Shown here in pieces: positions 52,347-53,679 of a stretch of 53,679 bases of DNA. Each line of letters opens with the position of its first letter. Within the stretch, counting starts at the first letter, position 1. The translations under genes and the position numbers were made by a program. Origin of the DNA: Bacilli bacterium (lineage in GTDB: Bacteria > Bacillota_I > Bacilli_A > ML615J-28 > CAG-313); assembly GCA_900752975.1 (NCBI GenBank), contig CAADXH010000088.1, positions 1-53,679 on the forward strand, in the 5' to 3' direction. Below the pieces are notes generated by a model that saw only the letters and a program-made list of their open reading frames with translations, was not told the origin of the DNA and did not search any database.

Positions 52347-53065
52347 TTATCTCGCCCCTTTATCTCTGCTTCGGTAAGGTTGACTGGCATTCTGCCTGTC
52401 AGCCATTTCTTGATATCGTTGTAACTTTTCGTGCATGGTTTCGGCTTTTGGAGTGGCTTTCTCTCCGTAGGATTCCTCCCACTTGGCACATTCTTTCTGA
52501 TATGCTTCGGTGGAACGCTGTGCGGTATAGAATGCTGTGTAGAAATCCTGTACTGTTGCAAATCCGTGTTGTCTGACGATACCGGATAATCCGGCTTTGA
52601 GGGTTCGGATTCCTCGGTTTTGGTGGCAATCTTGCTTTCAAGCTCCTTTTTCTTGGGAGCCTTGAAAGCCCCTTCAAAGCGCTTAATTCAATTTCCAGTT
52701 TTGTCCGTTCACGCTCTGCTTCAAAGATAAGGTTATTGTGTTTATCAAGAGTAACCTTGACCTTTTGAAGTCTTGGGAAAGCGGTAGCTTCCGGTGGCAT
52801 AACCGGTCTTGGTGGTATCTGTTGTTTGGGCAGTTCTACAACCTCTGTTTCAAGAACAGTTGCGGTAACTGTAACGCTTGGTGACTTAGGCTCTGTTATT
52901 GTTTCCTTATTTGGAACTGTAACTATATCTGCGGTGTCCACAGCTTTTATATCTGCCTTGCTTCCATACCCTTTTTCTAGAGTTTCACGGAACAGCTTGT
53001 CTTTCAGTTCCCTTGCGGCGGTCAGTACCTTGGAAATCAAAAGTGCAAGTTTGACAAAGAGACGT
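52347..53065 (-). pseudogene. Decayed C-terminal part of a MobA/MobL-type relaxase
   Basis: On the minus strand a charged, helical C-terminal region can be followed through two frame changes: LDKHNNLIFEAERERTKLEI; then after a GGGG run AFKAPKKKELESKIATKTEE; then KAGLSGIVRQHGFATVQDFY and AKWEESYGEKATP, with QRYQEMADRQNASQPYRS before a stop at 52347-52349. The style fits the tail of mobilization relaxases from Lachnospiraceae elements. The N-terminal HUH nuclease part is absent; the fragment begins abruptly where the next plus-strand gene starts. It marks the segment as mobilised DNA. The relaxase name is my recognition and unproven. Confidence 0.55.
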
Positions 53066-53066
53066 A

Positions 53067-53522
53067 ATGAGTATTGTTGTAAATATCTACTATACGGGAA
53101 TGAACGGAAGTGCAAGGAAATTTGCCGAGGAAATGATTTCAAGAGGAATTGTAGATAAAATACGCGTAGAAGAAGGGAATGAAAGATACGAATATTTCTA
53201 TCTGATAGACGACACAGAGACACTATTGCTTATAGATAATTGGAAAAGTCAAGAAGCACTTGACTTCCACCATAAAACAAAAATGATGAAAGAAATTGCG
53301 GAGTTACGCAAAAAATATCAGTTGAAGATGAAAGTCGAAAAATTTACAAAACTTGATAAAATAAATTCCAATTTCTTGGCGAGTTCAACTGTACGCATTT
53401 TAATTACATGTACGCAAATTTTGATAAGGTGTACGAACTTTTTTAAGGGTGTACGCAAATTGTATCAAAATAGGTATTCGCACACATTAAAGTCGGTCAA
53501 AAAGTATTTTGTAGACTTTTAA
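53067..53522 (+). CDS. Putative antibiotic-biosynthesis/quinol monooxygenase-like protein
   Basis: The N-terminal 95 residues (VVNIYYTGMNGSARKFAEEM, YEYFYLIDDTETLLLIDNWK, ALDFHHKTKMMKEIAEL) fit the ABM/YgiN ferredoxin-like dimeric alpha-beta fold: W and H positions near residues 62-70 and a length of about 95. The frame runs on through the GTACGCA iterons to 53522; those last 50 residues are very likely not original protein, so the gene has lost its own stop or been fused to the module end. No good ribosome site precedes ATG 53067. It could act on quinones in redox stress. Confidence 0.6.
   Translation: MSIVVNIYYTGMNGSARKFAEEMISRGIVDKIRVEEGNERYEYFYLIDDTETLLLIDNWKSQEALDFHHKTKMMKEIAELRKKYQLKMKVEKFTKLDKINSNFLASSTVRILITCTQILIRCTNFFKGVRKLYQNRYSHTLKSVKKYFVDF
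53364..53486 (+). repeat. Module right end, copy 2: four GTACGCA-type iterons
   Basis: This copy matches 46211-46314 and has one extra unit. GTACGCA-like words occur at 53391, 53410, 53431 (GTACGAA) and 53451, 19-21 bp apart, and the copy ends with the same GGTATTCGCACACA. It closes the second module. Confidence 0.8.
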
Positions 53523-53528
53523 AAAATA

Positions 53529-53590
53529 AGCTATTTTCACAAAAATTCATAGTTTCACTATGATGAAGAGCTGAAAATAGCTCTTTTTTT
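53529..53590 (+). terminator. Nested-hairpin terminator
   Basis: AGCTATTTTCA (53529-53539) pairs with TGAAAATAGCT (53572-53582), with an inner CATAG/CTATG hairpin, followed by CTTTTTTT. Confidence 0.85.
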
Positions 53591-53596
53591 ATTCAT

Positions 53597-53669
53597 GTTA
53601 ATGTCAAGTTAAAAACAACCAATTTTGATGATTTAAGTTTTACCAATTATGGTGAAAGTTAAATCATCA
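53597..53669 (-). repeat. 73-bp palindromic repeat, right copy
   Basis: This is the inverted copy of 8-80. The outer stem is TGATGATTTAA (53626-53636) with TTAAATCATCA (53659-53669); relative to the left copy one T-A pair has become G-C. The window ends 10 bases later. Confidence 0.75.
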
Positions 53670-53679
53670 TTTTTTATTC

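Noticed and set aside
44890..53500. tRNA-Leu 3' end duplicated at the far end as an integrase attachment site
   Set aside because: I found no second copy of the tRNA-Leu 3' sequence near 53.5 kb, and there is no integrase gene in the region.

Overview
The window looks like a low-GC, Gram-positive-type genome: an uncultured member of the Bacilli/Mollicutes grade (Izemoplasmatales, RF39 or Erysipelotrichales-like). The reasons are very AT-rich codon use, strong AAAGGAGG-type ribosome sites, TTGACA-17-TATAAT promoters, and the gene set clpX-lon, secG-rnr-smpB, paired DegV with FakA, YlbJ and PlsX. TGA is a stop here (see the ATGA overlap at 20934-20937), so this is not the Mycoplasma/Spiroplasma code. 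Lineage is inferred from gene style only; no search was run.

Layout. 1-8.9 kb is accessory and decaying: a P-loop ATPase remnant, a methyltransferase broken by two compensating frameshifts, a small serine recombinase without its usual C-terminal DNA-binding part, a class III cyclase-like protein, a 1417-residue InlB-type repeat lipoprotein, a small excisionase-like gene, and a leader peptide with terminator ahead of an MgtC-type gene. 8.9-12.1 kb holds MgtC/SapB, an APC permease and an alpha/beta hydrolase with a cysteine nucleophile.

12.2-22.8 kb is a tight co-directional operon for using exogenous or recycled lipid: two FakB-like fatty-acid binders, FakA, a patatin phospholipase, an MFS_2/GPH transporter, PlsX, an acyl-activating enzyme fused to an acyl carrier domain, two PlsC domains in one protein, a free ACP and an LRAT/NlpC-like protein. 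No fatty-acid elongation gene is present in it. The proposed flow is phospholipid or lysophospholipid -> fatty acid -> acyl-phosphate/acyl-ACP -> new phospholipid.

22.9-45.0 kb is mostly housekeeping: a MurQ/GCKR-like double SIS protein, PfkB kinase, sirtuin, dUTPase, LysA, RsmD, CoaD, YlbJ, an amidase, PAP2, tRNA-Arg, a DUF885 lipoprotein, Tig-ClpX-Lon, SecG, RNase R, SmpB, a TPR protein, a thioesterase and tRNA-Leu.

45.0-53.5 kb, right after tRNA-Leu(GAG), is foreign in style (higher GC, Lachnospiraceae-like codons). It consists of two successive modules, each with the same left end (two terminator hairpins plus CGGRACGA iterons every 20 bp) and the same right end (GTACGCA iterons every 19-21 bp). 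Module 1 carries one HEYTH metalloprotein. Module 2 carries an anaerobe oxygen/peroxide defence set: YaaA, DUF134-NifX (joined across an in-phase A AAA AAA heptamer), a CoA-disulfide reductase-rhodanese, rubredoxin and rubrerythrin fusions, a desulfoferrodoxin with an amber codon between its first two cysteines, a decayed MobA/MobL-type relaxase tail and a monooxygenase-like protein. The window begins and ends in inverted copies of a 73-bp palindromic repeat with a covarying stem, which probably explains why the contig ends there.
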